This document shows positions 11,492 to 22,102 of a stretch of DNA of 64,000 nt, piece after piece. The DNA lies in NCBI GenBank assembly GCA_021432635.1, contig MU270025.1:889244-953243 (forward strand). Direction: 5' to 3'. Made by a program: the position numbers and the translations under genes. The stretch comes from Thozetella sp. PMI_491. Lineage: Eukaryota > Ascomycota > Sordariomycetes > Chaetosphaeriales > Chaetosphaeriaceae. Under the pieces are notes generated by a model. That model was not told where the DNA came from, ran no database searches, and saw nothing but the letters and a program-made list of their open reading frames with translations. Each line of letters starts with the position of its first letter. The stretch's first letter is position 1.

Positions 11492-12364
11492 GGTCAAGTG
11501 TCTTGGTGACTAAGAGACGTAGCAGTGCTAGACTTGGGAGAGCGCGCGCCGCACAGGTGCCGTGGGTTGCAGTGGATAGCCGTCTTGGCGATCGGGTCTT
11601 GGCAACGGGAGCCTACGCCTTCAAATACTAATAGGTCAGATCCTCCATTCGAGCCTCAATCGCCCGTACTTGGATGCCCTGGCCACCGCGCCGTGTAACT
11701 GTAACTCTGTATCACCCGCATCACCCCAGTCTTGGCGGAGGTATGCCGGTATTTAGAAGCGCGAAAGCCTGCTAGCTACTCAAGTTGCAGCATTGATAAA
11801 CGTGTTCCGGGGTGCTCTGGCCAGTAGGATAGCTGGATGAATAGCACGGTCGGAGTGCCGTATGCAAGGGCGGGCGCTAGGTTCTCAGGTAACCAAGGCG
11901 TGCCGGCGGTGGCGCGATTCGGTGACAAATTAGGAAGCTGGGGCCGGCACCCGCACCCCCAGGAACAGATCGCGGCGGAGCTATAGGTGGATGCCCCACG
12001 ACAACAGGCTGCTATGGAAATGGAGTCTCATGGAGGCGAATGCCCAACTAGGTAGGTATTTAGCTCGTATTTAACTCTAGCGAATAGATCTCCTTGTCGC
12101 CTGTACAACGTGCGCGAATCTAGTGCGACGCGTAAGCTTACTTTGGTCCTTTCGGCATGAGCTATCCTGCTGCTGCTCATCGTGCAGCCCTACGGCGCTT
12201 AAAGTATATTCCCACGTCCTACAACTCCTCTAACGGTATACCGAACATTATAAGCCCCCGGACATGTGAGGGAGCGTCTTATCGTGGCTGCTGTACCTAA
12301 TCCTTCCTAAGCTCAGTGTTGCCGCTTCATCCCGCGCTGCGCCCGCCGATCCCCCGATTAAACA
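11492..12364. other. intergenic, promoter of the nuclease gene
   Basis: No coding sequence supported. It contains the nuclease promoter and the 3' end region of the C2H2 gene. I see no repeat or RNA gene here. Confidence 0.5.
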
Positions 12365-15201
12365 TTAGATGGATGGGGTGTCGCAGAAAGGTTGGCCGCT
12401 CGCGTACCCTGAGTCTGAAAATTCTGTAGCAGGGGAAGGCTCCAAAAACTCCGAGATATCGACATCGTCAAACCCCACTTCCTCGACAGGGAGCGGGCCA
12501 AAGAGATTGTCCAGGAAGTCAAGGTTTAGCTGTGTCGAAGACGTTTGGACAGTAGGTGCCGTTTCGGTCGTATCGAAGTCCGCTGCATCGTATGCGGCCG
12601 ATATTCCTGATGGTGTGTTTTGTACGTGTGGCTCCTCGGCGTGTGATTCGCGGAATTGTCTGAAGGCCAGCTCGATCGAATCCTGAGTTATCTGGTGAAG
12701 CCTGGCAAGCAGCCGTTCCTCAATGGGTTGCATATCTTGCCGCGCAACTTCAATGAGATTACTTCGCACTAGTCGAGGAACCTGGCGGCGGATGTATCCC
12801 TCGCATTCTTCGAGCGCGTGTGCCTCAGGGGACATGCGACCCGCTTCCTCGATGGGTTCAAAGTCTACACCAGCATTGATAAGCAGAGTTCATCATGGAA
12901 AACTAGAAAGTATCGGCTTACAGCATGAGGGAATGTCCTCGTTTGGGAACAACAGAGCGTAAATGTTGCGCCACTTTTCTTCCTCACTCCGCCCCCCGGC
13001 AGGCCGCTTTTTAGATCTCAACTGTCGTTCCTGCTCAGGCGTGATCCCCGGGGGGCGTCCCGGTCGTACGTCACAGATATCTTCGCGGGAGGCCTCGACG
13101 TGTAGATCGAGTTGGGGTTTGTTCTCAAAGATAACCTTACATCTGGGGCAGTAGAGGTGCCGGTGGCATCGGTAAATATGCTCCCTGCGGCCAAACATGG
13201 TTAGCTATCTGAAGCAATGATTGACAGGCATGAGTGTCAAACATACTTGAGGCGAGAGGTGTTGTCCCAGCTAGAAGCGGCGCACACTCTGTAAGAAGAT
13301 AGGGAGTACGTGATCGGGTCGTGTTTTCGGAACGGGCAAGAGAACTTTTGCCTGTCTGGTATGGTGATGCTCGAGGTTGGTGTCTGGGAGGGGCGTTTAG
13401 AGTTTCTCTCGGCATCGCCGTCTCCTGAGTCGTCGTTGCTCTGTCTCCTGCTGCGTCGTCCAGATATGCTAGAGCTCCCAATGCTAGTTCCACTTTCACG
13501 CCGACCCTGTGATGGCCTTCCATGATTCGTCGGCTCGGCCGAGTTCCCGGCGTGTTGCCGGACAGTGCCATCCCACTCATGGTGCCACATGATCCAGAAT
13601 TCCTCCATTACACGATTAACCGTCGCCTGGAGAGACCGGCTCAGTGCTTGTGCAGTCAACGATTCCTGCAGTGCATCGGCAAGTTCATCACTCTCATATG
13701 ATAGTGATGAGCTTGTCTCGCCATCGGAGTGGCTTCCACCCTCGAACGCGCTGTCGGCATCGAAACTGTTATGAGAATAGGTTGGCTGTGGCAGTTCATA
13801 ATGGGATGCTTCGTCTTCCGAGACACCTGTGAGGGGAGGACCTTCCATACGAACGGAGTGGCCCAAGATTTTGTCTGAATCGCTCGGCCGCTCTAGATCC
13901 TCCCCATTCATATCTTTGCTTTCGTCTGGAAGTAGCTTCTGGGGTCCCTCTCTCTCTCCATGTGGCATATCGCCTGTCTTCTGGTCCGGCTCCCAAGTTA
14001 GGGCCGCCTGACTTGTACAAGTGCTATGGCTCCTCTGAGTTCTGGGCGTCGTTGTCGCTGTTGATGTACGAGCCAAGTCGATCTCCAGTTCAGGCGGGCT
14101 TCGTGATCGAGCAGTCGGCGGCCGATTCGAAGGAAGAGGTGGAAGAGGTCGCTCTAAATAGCACTGGCGTATGTCAGCAGGACGCAGATGGCGGGCTGTG
14201 AGTTTTGGCGTCGCGTCATCGTCTGTTAACAACCGAAGGTGCATCGCTTGGGCAATAGCGATATCCACTAGGTCCTGTGCATCTTCTAGCGAACCGCAAA
14301 AGTGCTCCAGGCGGTCTTGTAGCTGACCTGGTCTGTCATAGAAGGCGAAGAGCTCTGTTCGGCCTGTAATGTCTCTATCCCAAAGCAGCTGCCGACACCA
14401 ATCATTCCGCGAGATTCGCCAACGGTCGCACTGCGAGATCCAGGCATCATAAACAATGGGCTGCAGCAGCAAACCGCGTATTACGCAGGTGTGAGACCAG
14501 TCAGCAAAGGTAGAGCCGTGAGCATAGTGCCAGGCCACATGCTCAAGGTAGTCTGCATGTGAGGTGTGTACTGCTGCGCAGAATCCGCAAGCCCAGCGCT
14601 TTCCCCGGCCAAGATTTTGTACCTCGGTCTCGGAATCGGGGTAGTTCGCATGGTGGGACGAGAACTGGAGGTGTTGCCGAAAGCTGTTGACGTCCCAAAA
14701 TATTTGAGAGCAGTCGGGCTTAGGGCACATTAACCTATTTGGGTTGTGATGGCGTTTCTCCTCGTGCCATTTCCAAGCCTGCTTGCTCTTGAACCCTTGA
14801 TCACAAGACGTACACCAATAATTGAATGCCGGAATGATGGCAATCGGCGATTCAACTCCAGCGATCTTCTTATTACGTCGAGCAGGAGCCGAGAAGACGG
14901 ATGACTCGTGCGAGAGCTTCGAGCTGGTTCGCGACGAGATCCTGCCAACTTTCGATTTGGAGGACACATTCGATGCATACGGGCTGCCTGATGAGAGAAC
15001 GCTCCGCCTATCAGATAGGCCAGATCGCCTGATTACAAACTTGAGGCGTCTTGGATGGATAGCTCTTAATTCGTTGCCAGCCAGCAAGTCAGCTTGAGCA
15101 GCTTGCAGAGCTCGCCCGCCAGCGGTCCGCCAAACATGGCTGCTGGTGAGGCCTGAGAAGGCGGGGCTCGCCTCGATGCGACCAATGTCAGCAGATCCCA
15201 T
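12365..15201 (-). CDS. large C2H2 zinc finger protein with fungal CPF-HD / RxKEHIYRCH domain
   Basis: Exons 15201-13247, 13184-12922 and 12864-12365 give 905 residues; introns are 62 bases (GTATGT...CCGCAG, phase 2) and 57 bases (GTAAGC...TGTAG, phase 1). Near residues 128-226 are several zinc-finger-like units: CTSCDQGFKSKQAWKWHEEK, CPKPDCSQIFWDVNSFRQH and CGFCAAVHTSHADYLEH. A Ser/Thr-rich low-complexity linker follows. Around residues 625-690 the first intron splits a second zinc-binding block, KFSCPFRKHDP...RLKEHIYRCHRHLYCPRC...LDLH, a recurrent arrangement in uncharacterised ascomycete proteins. The C-terminus is acidic. Nucleic-acid binding in the nucleus is the reasonable inference; no target is visible. 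The ATG at 15201 is the first in the frame. Confidence 0.85.
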
Positions 15202-15983
15202 TGTGCTGTGTGGGCCGCGCCGACTTATCGGGGAGAGTAGGGTTGTACTGTAGCACGCGGCTAGAACTAATGAGAAAGGCTGTCCTTTCGGTCTCACACA
15301 AAGGCCAAAAGTGTTTCAAAGCAAGTTAGGCAGCAAGAAAATTTAGATGGGAGGACTGTTTGCCTCAATTGCTTCTCCTCAAGAGGGACCCAGCATGTGC
15401 CGCACGCCATGAATTGCGCAGCCGCGCACAAACTCCAGCAACCTGCAGCACAGCGGCATCTTGATTGGATCCCGCACCGTCTTCTCTCCTAGCCTAAGGT
15501 AGGTAGGTACCTACCTACCAATCTTTGCCACATCTGCTACGGCGACACCTCGGGATGGCATATCGCGGATGAACCCGTGCACCTGGAGAGTTTTTACGTC
15601 GGTTTATCCGAATTCTGTTTGTCTGCGTCAACCAAGGGTGAGGTCCATGGTGCCTTGCGTGCCATTGTCTTGCGTTCGTTGTCTTTCATCTATCGTCGTC
15701 GAGCGGGGAAATCGCTTGTCTTGTGAACCTTTCCCCCTTATAACATTATTTTTTTTAGATATCGACCCTCTTCAGTTGTTAAAGAGAGCATTGTAGCAGA
15801 CCAGATCTAGAAGACAGCAATACTATATCACCTATCAATCTCACCTAGCATAGAGAACTGAAACATGAGTTGTTGCTTATACGGATAACTTTCTACCTAT
15901 AACTGCACTGATACGTAATGTGATCTCCACGCGGTTTCATATACATCTACCTAGTACTCTCTACAAGAGATTGCTCTGGCTTC
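15202..15983. other. intergenic region with GGTACC-centred palindrome
   Basis: No gene supported. It holds the promoter of the C2H2 gene and the 3' region of the protease gene. A 22-base perfect palindrome lies at 15498-15519 (listed separately). Confidence 0.55.
15498..15519. repeat. 22-base perfect palindrome of GGTA units
   Basis: The sequence reads GGTAGGTAGGT followed by its reverse complement ACCTACCTACC, with no loop. Shorter versions occur elsewhere in the window (for example TTAGGTACCTG near 39180 and GAGGTAGGTACCCACC near 58265). It lies 300 bases upstream of the C2H2 start. It could be a short dispersed repeat or a protein binding site; sequence alone does not decide. Confidence 0.7.
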
Positions 15984-16909
15984 TCAAGACACAATCCTCA
16001 CAGTCCAGAAATCGTCCGAAAGGTCTGCATTGGTGAAGTACGCGTAGGGTATCCAGAAGTAGCCCTCCAGGCCCCATGAGGTGCCCCACGAGTTCCTCAC
16101 GAGCCAGCTTCCCTTGTCGTCGTCGTATCCCACCACCAGTACGGCATGGCCGCCAATGGGCCGGTCGCACATGCCTTTCGGCATCGGAACAATGCCCGTA
16201 ATGGCTACGACGGGGCTTTCGAAGCTGGAGTATACGGTGAATCCTGCGACGAACGGATAGCCCTCTGCCAGGCACGTCTTCATATGCGTTAGGTCCTGGG
16301 TGACACGGTAATACGAGAGGGCAATGTTCTTCTTGGCGTCGGCGTAGGCGGATTCTGGGGGCTTGACTCCCGCACGCGCGTCTTTCGGCCAGTTAGCCGA
16401 CTCTGATACCGGGGGCGTGTCGTCGTAGGGCCACTCCGTTTCGGTGCAGACGCCTTGCTGGTTAATCGACTTGATTCCATCACGAATCTCGGCGCCAGAA
16501 TCACTGTTCACTCCGGATTTAGGGAAGGACGACTTTGCGTGGGAGTATGATAAATAAAAGCAGCAAAGGGGATAATGAGCGCGCGGACATACGTATCAAC
16601 CGTACCCTCCATCTCGCGCTCGTTGTAGTAGATGAAGAGCCTCGAGGGCATGAAATCAGTTAGCTTCTGCTTGCGAAGCTCGAACTCGAAGGCGCCGGCG
16701 ATGGCATTAGCGGTGCAGCTGCCGATGCGGCCCTGGTCGTAGATGGGTGGACAGTCAGAACGAAGATCCACGCTGGGCGGCAGTTCACCCGCGTGCGGGA
16801 CGGTAATGGCAAAGATGAAATCCCGCGTGTCTGGTCTATCGCGCTTCCGTCCGTAGTGGCCAGGAACACGTCGGGACCGGCGGCTGACTTTAGAGAACAC
16901 ACAACCCAT
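15984..16909 (-). CDS. papain-fold (C1) cysteine protease with N-terminal acylation motif
   Basis: Exons 16909-16593 and 16503-15984, joined across an 89-base phase-2 intron (GTATGT...AACAG), give 278 residues. The catalytic set is complete: Gln59 and Cys65 in [18 protein letters not shown], His225 in [11 protein letters not shown] and Asn243 in [12 protein letters not shown]. There is no signal peptide and no long inhibitory prodomain; about 45 residues precede the core, as in the compact bacterial-type C1 peptidases rather than cathepsins. The first ATG gives [14 protein letters not shown]: Gly2 for myristoylation, Cys3 for palmitoylation, and a following basic patch. This suggests attachment to the inner face of a membrane. 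A bacterial origin by transfer is possible but would need a tree. Confidence 0.9.
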
Positions 16910-17671
16910 TTTTTGCTTTATCGCGATGATCGGCAATTAAGCTGGCCACAAAGCAAACAAAGTAGATTAAAATTTATTTCTTGTCAAACATTAGAACCTT
17001 CTGGGGCTAAACGGTCTTTTGGTTCCCATTTCGCTCACATTTATACGCTTGGCAGAATGGCTGTACGTGTGTCAGGTGTATGTGGTGTTTCGGTAAGTTA
17101 TAGGTCATACGTACAACCGGATGTAACACTCATTCAATTATGGAGGTTGACTGGCCTGCTAAATGACCTTTGCTTCTCCCCCCTACCACCTAGTGACTCA
17201 GATAAGGCAAAACACATGACGCTGGGAATCAACCAACCGCATAGCGGAACAAACAGAGAACGGTAAAAAGTTTCCTGCTGCCACAGCTCGCGATATGTCT
17301 TGCAGCTGTCGTCTCGTGTTATTATCGCACGAAGCTTCATCTTAAAGCTATCAGTCTTAGTTTAGGTAGTAGCAGGCGGTCTTTTGACACATTTTAGTGA
17401 GAGGCCGCAGCACGCTGTAGTATTTCCCTTAAAGCAACTGTCTTAGCAGTGGTCATTATTGCACAAACGGACAGCCTTGCGCGAAAATTTGTTGCCCTTG
17501 GGCTAGACAAGTCCTCAGCACATAGGAATGTCTACATGCAAGCAAATTGCGGTAACCTTCCGGGGGTAGACTTTCGCTCACTCAGACTATAGAGCTTCGG
17601 CAAGTCACCCGCCGGACATGACTCGAGCTTCAAAACGAATAGCCTTGTTCCATCGTCTGCTCCCGCGACGC
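16910..17671. other. intergenic region, no supported gene
   Basis: Both neighbours are on the minus strand; this holds the protease promoter and the permease 3' region. Composition turns moderately AT-rich around 16960-17130. Nothing else is seen. Confidence 0.5.
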
Positions 17672-19468
17672 TCATGCCTCGTGTTCTCGCCCGACGACGG
17701 TAGCAACCGGGCCCTTGTAGATACGTCGGCCCTCGAATATATAGGACACCAAACAGAGGAAGGCGACGCCGACGAACATGACGACGCCGTAGTTCATTGT
17801 CGTTTGATCGATCGGCGTTTGGGCGGGCCAAAAAGACCAAAAAAAGGCGAAGATGGCGTACAGCACGGCGGCGGTATTGATGGGAATACCCCAGCGCCCC
17901 AGGCTCCACTTGGCCTTGGGTAGTAGCTCGGGGTGCATGGTGCGGCGGTACAACACGCAGCCGATGGAGATGGTATAGGAGAACATGAGGGCTACGAGCT
18001 GCAGGGAGATGATGGCGTTGAAGGCCACTGAGGAGCCGATATTGATGAGGGCGAGGATGCAGGTGATGATGCAGGTGAGGGTGATGGAGTTTACTGGCAC
18101 ATGGTATTTGGGGTGCACCGCGCTGATCCAGCGGTGGAAGGGCAAGCCCTTGTCGCGCGCGAACGACCAGGTCTGCCGCGAGGTCGACGCGTTGTAATCT
18201 ATATTTGCAGCGATTACCAGCAAGAAGATGAGGATGGTCAGCGCGTTAACGCCACTGGTGGGTAGCGCCTGCTCGAACACCCAAATAAAAGGGTAGTCGC
18301 TGGGATCGTTGAGTGCGTCGTCGACACTTGTTAGGCAGAATAGGTAGCTAACCAACATAACCATTGCCAGGAGCCCGTTGACGATGTAGGACCACACAAT
18401 AGCGTTGGGCACGTTGAGACCCGCATCCTTGACCTCCTCAGCCATGTGGGCGATGGCATCGTTACCTGAGAAGGACGCGTGGCAGCCGGTTAGCGACGGA
18501 CAAGATCACGAGATAAGACTACGAACCGACGGAGCTGTAGATGGCCGTAATCTGGCCGATCATGAGGGACAGCCCCATAGAGGACCAGCCGCCCTCGTTG
18601 GTAAAGTTGGTGAAGACGCTGGCAGCGTCGACGTGAGGGGCCAGAGCCCACATTACGGCTATGACGACGATAAACATGACGACGTGAATCAGAGCGAGGA
18701 AGTTCTGGCCGACTGGCATCTTGTTGGCACCGAACACGTTGGCAGCCCAGAGCACGGCCACCATGAGGAACATGAATAGCGTTCCCTGCCAATCGGCGGG
18801 GTCGTAGTCGGGATTGTTGATGAAAATGAGGGCCTGGATCATGCTGCCCGTCAGATACGACCCCGACGCGTTGCCTGCCTGCCAAGAAAGCGTCGACATC
18901 CATCCAGTTAAGTAGCTAAGCGGTTTCTGGTATTTTGGAGGCGCAAATTCCGAAACTTTTTGACCGCACAAGGTGGTTAGTGCTGCGTGAGCGCACAAAA
19001 TAAATACATTGAGACGTACCCCAATGGTACTGGCCCCCAGAAGTCGGGGCCATTGACGCCATCTCAGCGAGGGAAATCATGATAAGAAGCAGACCCACAA
19101 AGGTCCAGAGAAAAGACCACCAGAGACCGGCGAGTCCACCATTGTAGAGACCTTGGGAGTTCGCACTTGGAAGCTGGGGGTCAGCAGGAAGCCTAGTGAC
19201 TAAGTTGAGTGCGTGAGGCCGCTTACATCAAAAGGTACTCCCAGGTGGCCGTCAGCATGACGGTGAAGCTCAAGGCTGAGAGTCTGCGGAAGTTACGGAC
19301 CAACTCTTGCTTCTTACCCATGCGGTGCATGTCTTTGTAGTCACTCTTGGTCGAGCCATCAGCGGTGACGTCCCCGTCTTGGAAAGCGTCGTCAGCTTCC
19401 ACATCGAGCATCACAGGCATCTCCTTCATCTCCGCGACGGCTTCCACCTGCGCAGGGTTTGTGGACAT
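17672..19468 (-). CDS. APC-family amino acid / choline-type permease
   Basis: Exons 19468-19227, 19165-19020, 18955-18527 and 18465-17672 (introns of 61-64 bases, phases 2, 1 and 1) give 536 residues. Hydrophobic segments fit about 12 membrane spans. Family features include SLAEMASMAPTSGGQYHW in the region of spans 2-3, the GWMSTLSWQAGNASGSY segment, SSVGNDAIAHMAEEV and ASTSRQTWSFARDKGLP. These place it with the fungal amino acid/choline transporter (ACT) group of the APC superfamily, which imports GABA, choline or amino acids at the plasma membrane. The hydrophilic N-terminus of about 60 residues is acidic. The substrate cannot be assigned. One donor (GTTCGT) and one acceptor (CCAAG) are non-typical but are the only choices that keep the frame and family sequence. 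Confidence 0.9.
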
Positions 19469-22102
19469 TTTGGCTAAGGCTGAGGGTTGGGCAGCGGGTA
19501 TCTATGTGTATGATAGAGCAGGAGCTCATGAGAAGGTGCTGCTGCCTCAAGATTGATCCGTTTGGATGAGAGTTCAAAGATGGGGGGTAAAATGCGGGAT
19601 CCTGTAATCCGATTTTCGGTTTCTGGGCTGGATACCCCCACTCTCTTCCTCTCGTAGCGCTGTACTGCATTCCAGCGTAACCGAACATCATGCGTGGCTG
19701 GCGGCGCTGTCCGATAAGAAAACCCAACCGCCGGTGACGCACCAACTGAGCGAGACATCTGGCTGCGATCTTGTGTCGCCACTGCGGCAATCGCCTGTCC
19801 CAGTTGGCTCGCATCAAAACGACTAGTCTTGTTTAGATCGAGAGTGCTACACTAGCGGGGTTGCTGGCCAATCTATCTGGCAGCGGCTACTACTCGGCAT
19901 GGCTTTCCCGTGCGACTCTGGCCATGGGTGACACAAATATCTGCAGACCGCGACGCCTCGCGGGATTGCCGCGGGGAACGGCGTGAGAGGTACATTAAGT
20001 CTAGACATTCAGGCCGCATTCGCTCCTTTGCCTCGCGGCAGGGTTTGTGACACCACTCTACTGTTCCAAGATGGGCTTACCAAAGAGAAAGTCGACTCGA
20101 ATCACTTGCCGCGCAGAAGTTCCCCCCAGGAGTGTAATTCATGTAGCCCACCAGATAAGGAGACCTAGTCCCAGTCTTATATGTTCCTGGCACATACCAT
20201 CCGCAATTATCAGTGATGTATTGTATATTGGGCTGATGTTTTCGGGAACGATGCCAATCGGACCCCCTCTGTTGCACCTCCGAGTCGAATAGAAGCTCAA
20301 ATGGGCACCGAGTATCCCTTGCGCGTTATTTAGTTAGTTCTTAAGATCTAAAAGCAAGTGTTAGTTAAGGGAGCGAGAAAGTCAGCAGACAGTTAGAGAT
20401 ACGATGGAGACATGCCTGCTACTGCTGTATAACAATTCCCTTGTCATAGATACTTAGATTAGTTAGCGGGTTTCTTTACCACTTTATGATTTTCAAGAGC
20501 TTTAATTTGTCTTCCGTTGCCAACCCCTCATGTAACGCACCTTTCTGAATCATACTGATTCAAGAGTCCGAGGCCCAGCACGGAAGGGATGCCGAAGGTC
20601 GGACGGACTTGCCACCCATTCTAAGTGATTCGCCCTCTCAATAACCAATTGGGCACGGGGAAGTAGTTGCCGATGGCGCAGAACATCAAAGGGACACAAA
20701 GGGCATTGATTATGTATTGCTAGTGAATATAGGTTGGGATCGTTTCGCCCGATTGTACAAGTGCCCTATCTTCGGCGCTCATACCTCCCTACCTGTTTGG
20801 ATCACGAGCATACCTCCACCGTATCTCTTCGGTGACTGCACAGGTAGTGCAGAACTAATCATATCAGTTTATAGCCTTAATTTATCAGTGAATCGAGAAA
20901 GAGGTGTTTTTAACTACTTTACCGCCAAGAAGGACACAGCTCTAAGGCTAATCTTATAGAGTAGTTTAATTACAGATCAAAGACCTTTGCTATAATATCT
21001 CTTCCACTTAAATACAGCCTCATGCTGCACTTAATCCAGCTCACCTACTAGAGTAGAAGTGTTGTTCATGTGAAGGAAGGTCTCAAGTTTCTATAGGCAA
21101 TCAGCAGCAGCTCACGGGCGAGCAACTCCAGGGCGATCAAGCTCCTCGAGGGCAAGCAAGCCCTCCAGGGCGACCAGGCTCTCCAGGGCAACCAAGCTCC
21201 GAAGCGAGAAGGCTGCTCTGGGGCAACTGATCCTCGAGCGGCAAGCAAGTGAGGTCTGGAAAGGTCGCCGATATATACAACCACAATGAGCTTGCATGGT
21301 AAACCCGTCTTTGGGGCGATGAAAGAGGAAGTTGTCTAGTCATCCTACGAAGCTCGAGCTTGGTAGGGAGCTTGCTATGTACCTCACCATCCCCTTATCG
21401 ATGAAGCGCCTTCCTTGATCACTCCCGCGCCTGCTCAAGCCACGAAGCGGCGTCGCTAGGCAGGATCGAAGCCAGGCTTTATTTCTCAGGTGCTGAGGGC
21501 CTAGTATCCTAAGCTAGGTCTTTCTTACTCACATTCTCTGGCGAGCGTGCTGATTGGCTATATAGCCGACAGGGAGTGCGCCAATCTCACCCCATGTCAT
21601 ATGTCGCAGCCTTTCCTATTGTCGCCTACGATTGGTCTCGAGGAGGCAGCTGAGGCGCCACGACTGTGCTGGAGCGGGGGATGCTACAGTTGCTCCTGCT
21701 CCGGGCGTGCTCATTCATGCTTCGAATGGAAAAGAGTGCATCAAGAGCAGACTCGGGAGTTTTGACAAAATGCCGCATGCTTGAGGGACTTGCACTCAAC
21801 GCTCGATTAACTGCGACCTATAGCCTATTGTTTTTTTTGCTACGCTAGGCAAGGCCTAAGCGCCTTGAGGATCTTTCCTACGGCATTGCTTATGCGTGCT
21901 GCCATATCGGGAGAAGAGATTCTCAGCTGCGCCCCAGTCGCGGCCGCCTGATGCAGGACATGAAGGCGGGATCTTACCAGCGACTAGAAACCCCGCAAAT
22001 GTTTGCGCCTGGAGACCTTATTTCTCATCTTGCATCGCCCTCAGCGCCTCGAATGTATATCACGAGCTCGCTGTAGCGCGTGCGCGTCCGCATCGGTTGC
22101 CC
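19469..22102. other. gene-poor 2.6-kb region, partly AT-rich
   Basis: No coding sequence with family features was found. The part at about 20300-21060 is A/T-rich. An 18-base degenerate tandem repeat lies at 21111-21250. The region at 21540-21850 has open frames with no recognisable domain. It could be a decayed repeat altered by repeat-induced point mutation, but I see no terminal repeats or transposase motif. Confidence 0.5.
21111..21250. repeat. degenerate tandem repeat, about 18-base period
   Basis: About seven to eight imperfect copies of a unit resembling CTCCAGGGCGACCAAGCT. Adjacent units differ at a few positions, with C/T and A/G changes most common. On the minus strand, one frame reads repeated SLVALE-like hexapeptides. 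The 18-base period keeps the frame, so it may be the remains of a repeat-containing coding sequence or a minisatellite. Confidence 0.75.

Noticed and set aside
21060-21300. Collagen-like or SLVALE-repeat protein
   Set aside because: The repeat is short, degenerate and open on several frames of both strands; nothing indicates which, if any, is translated.
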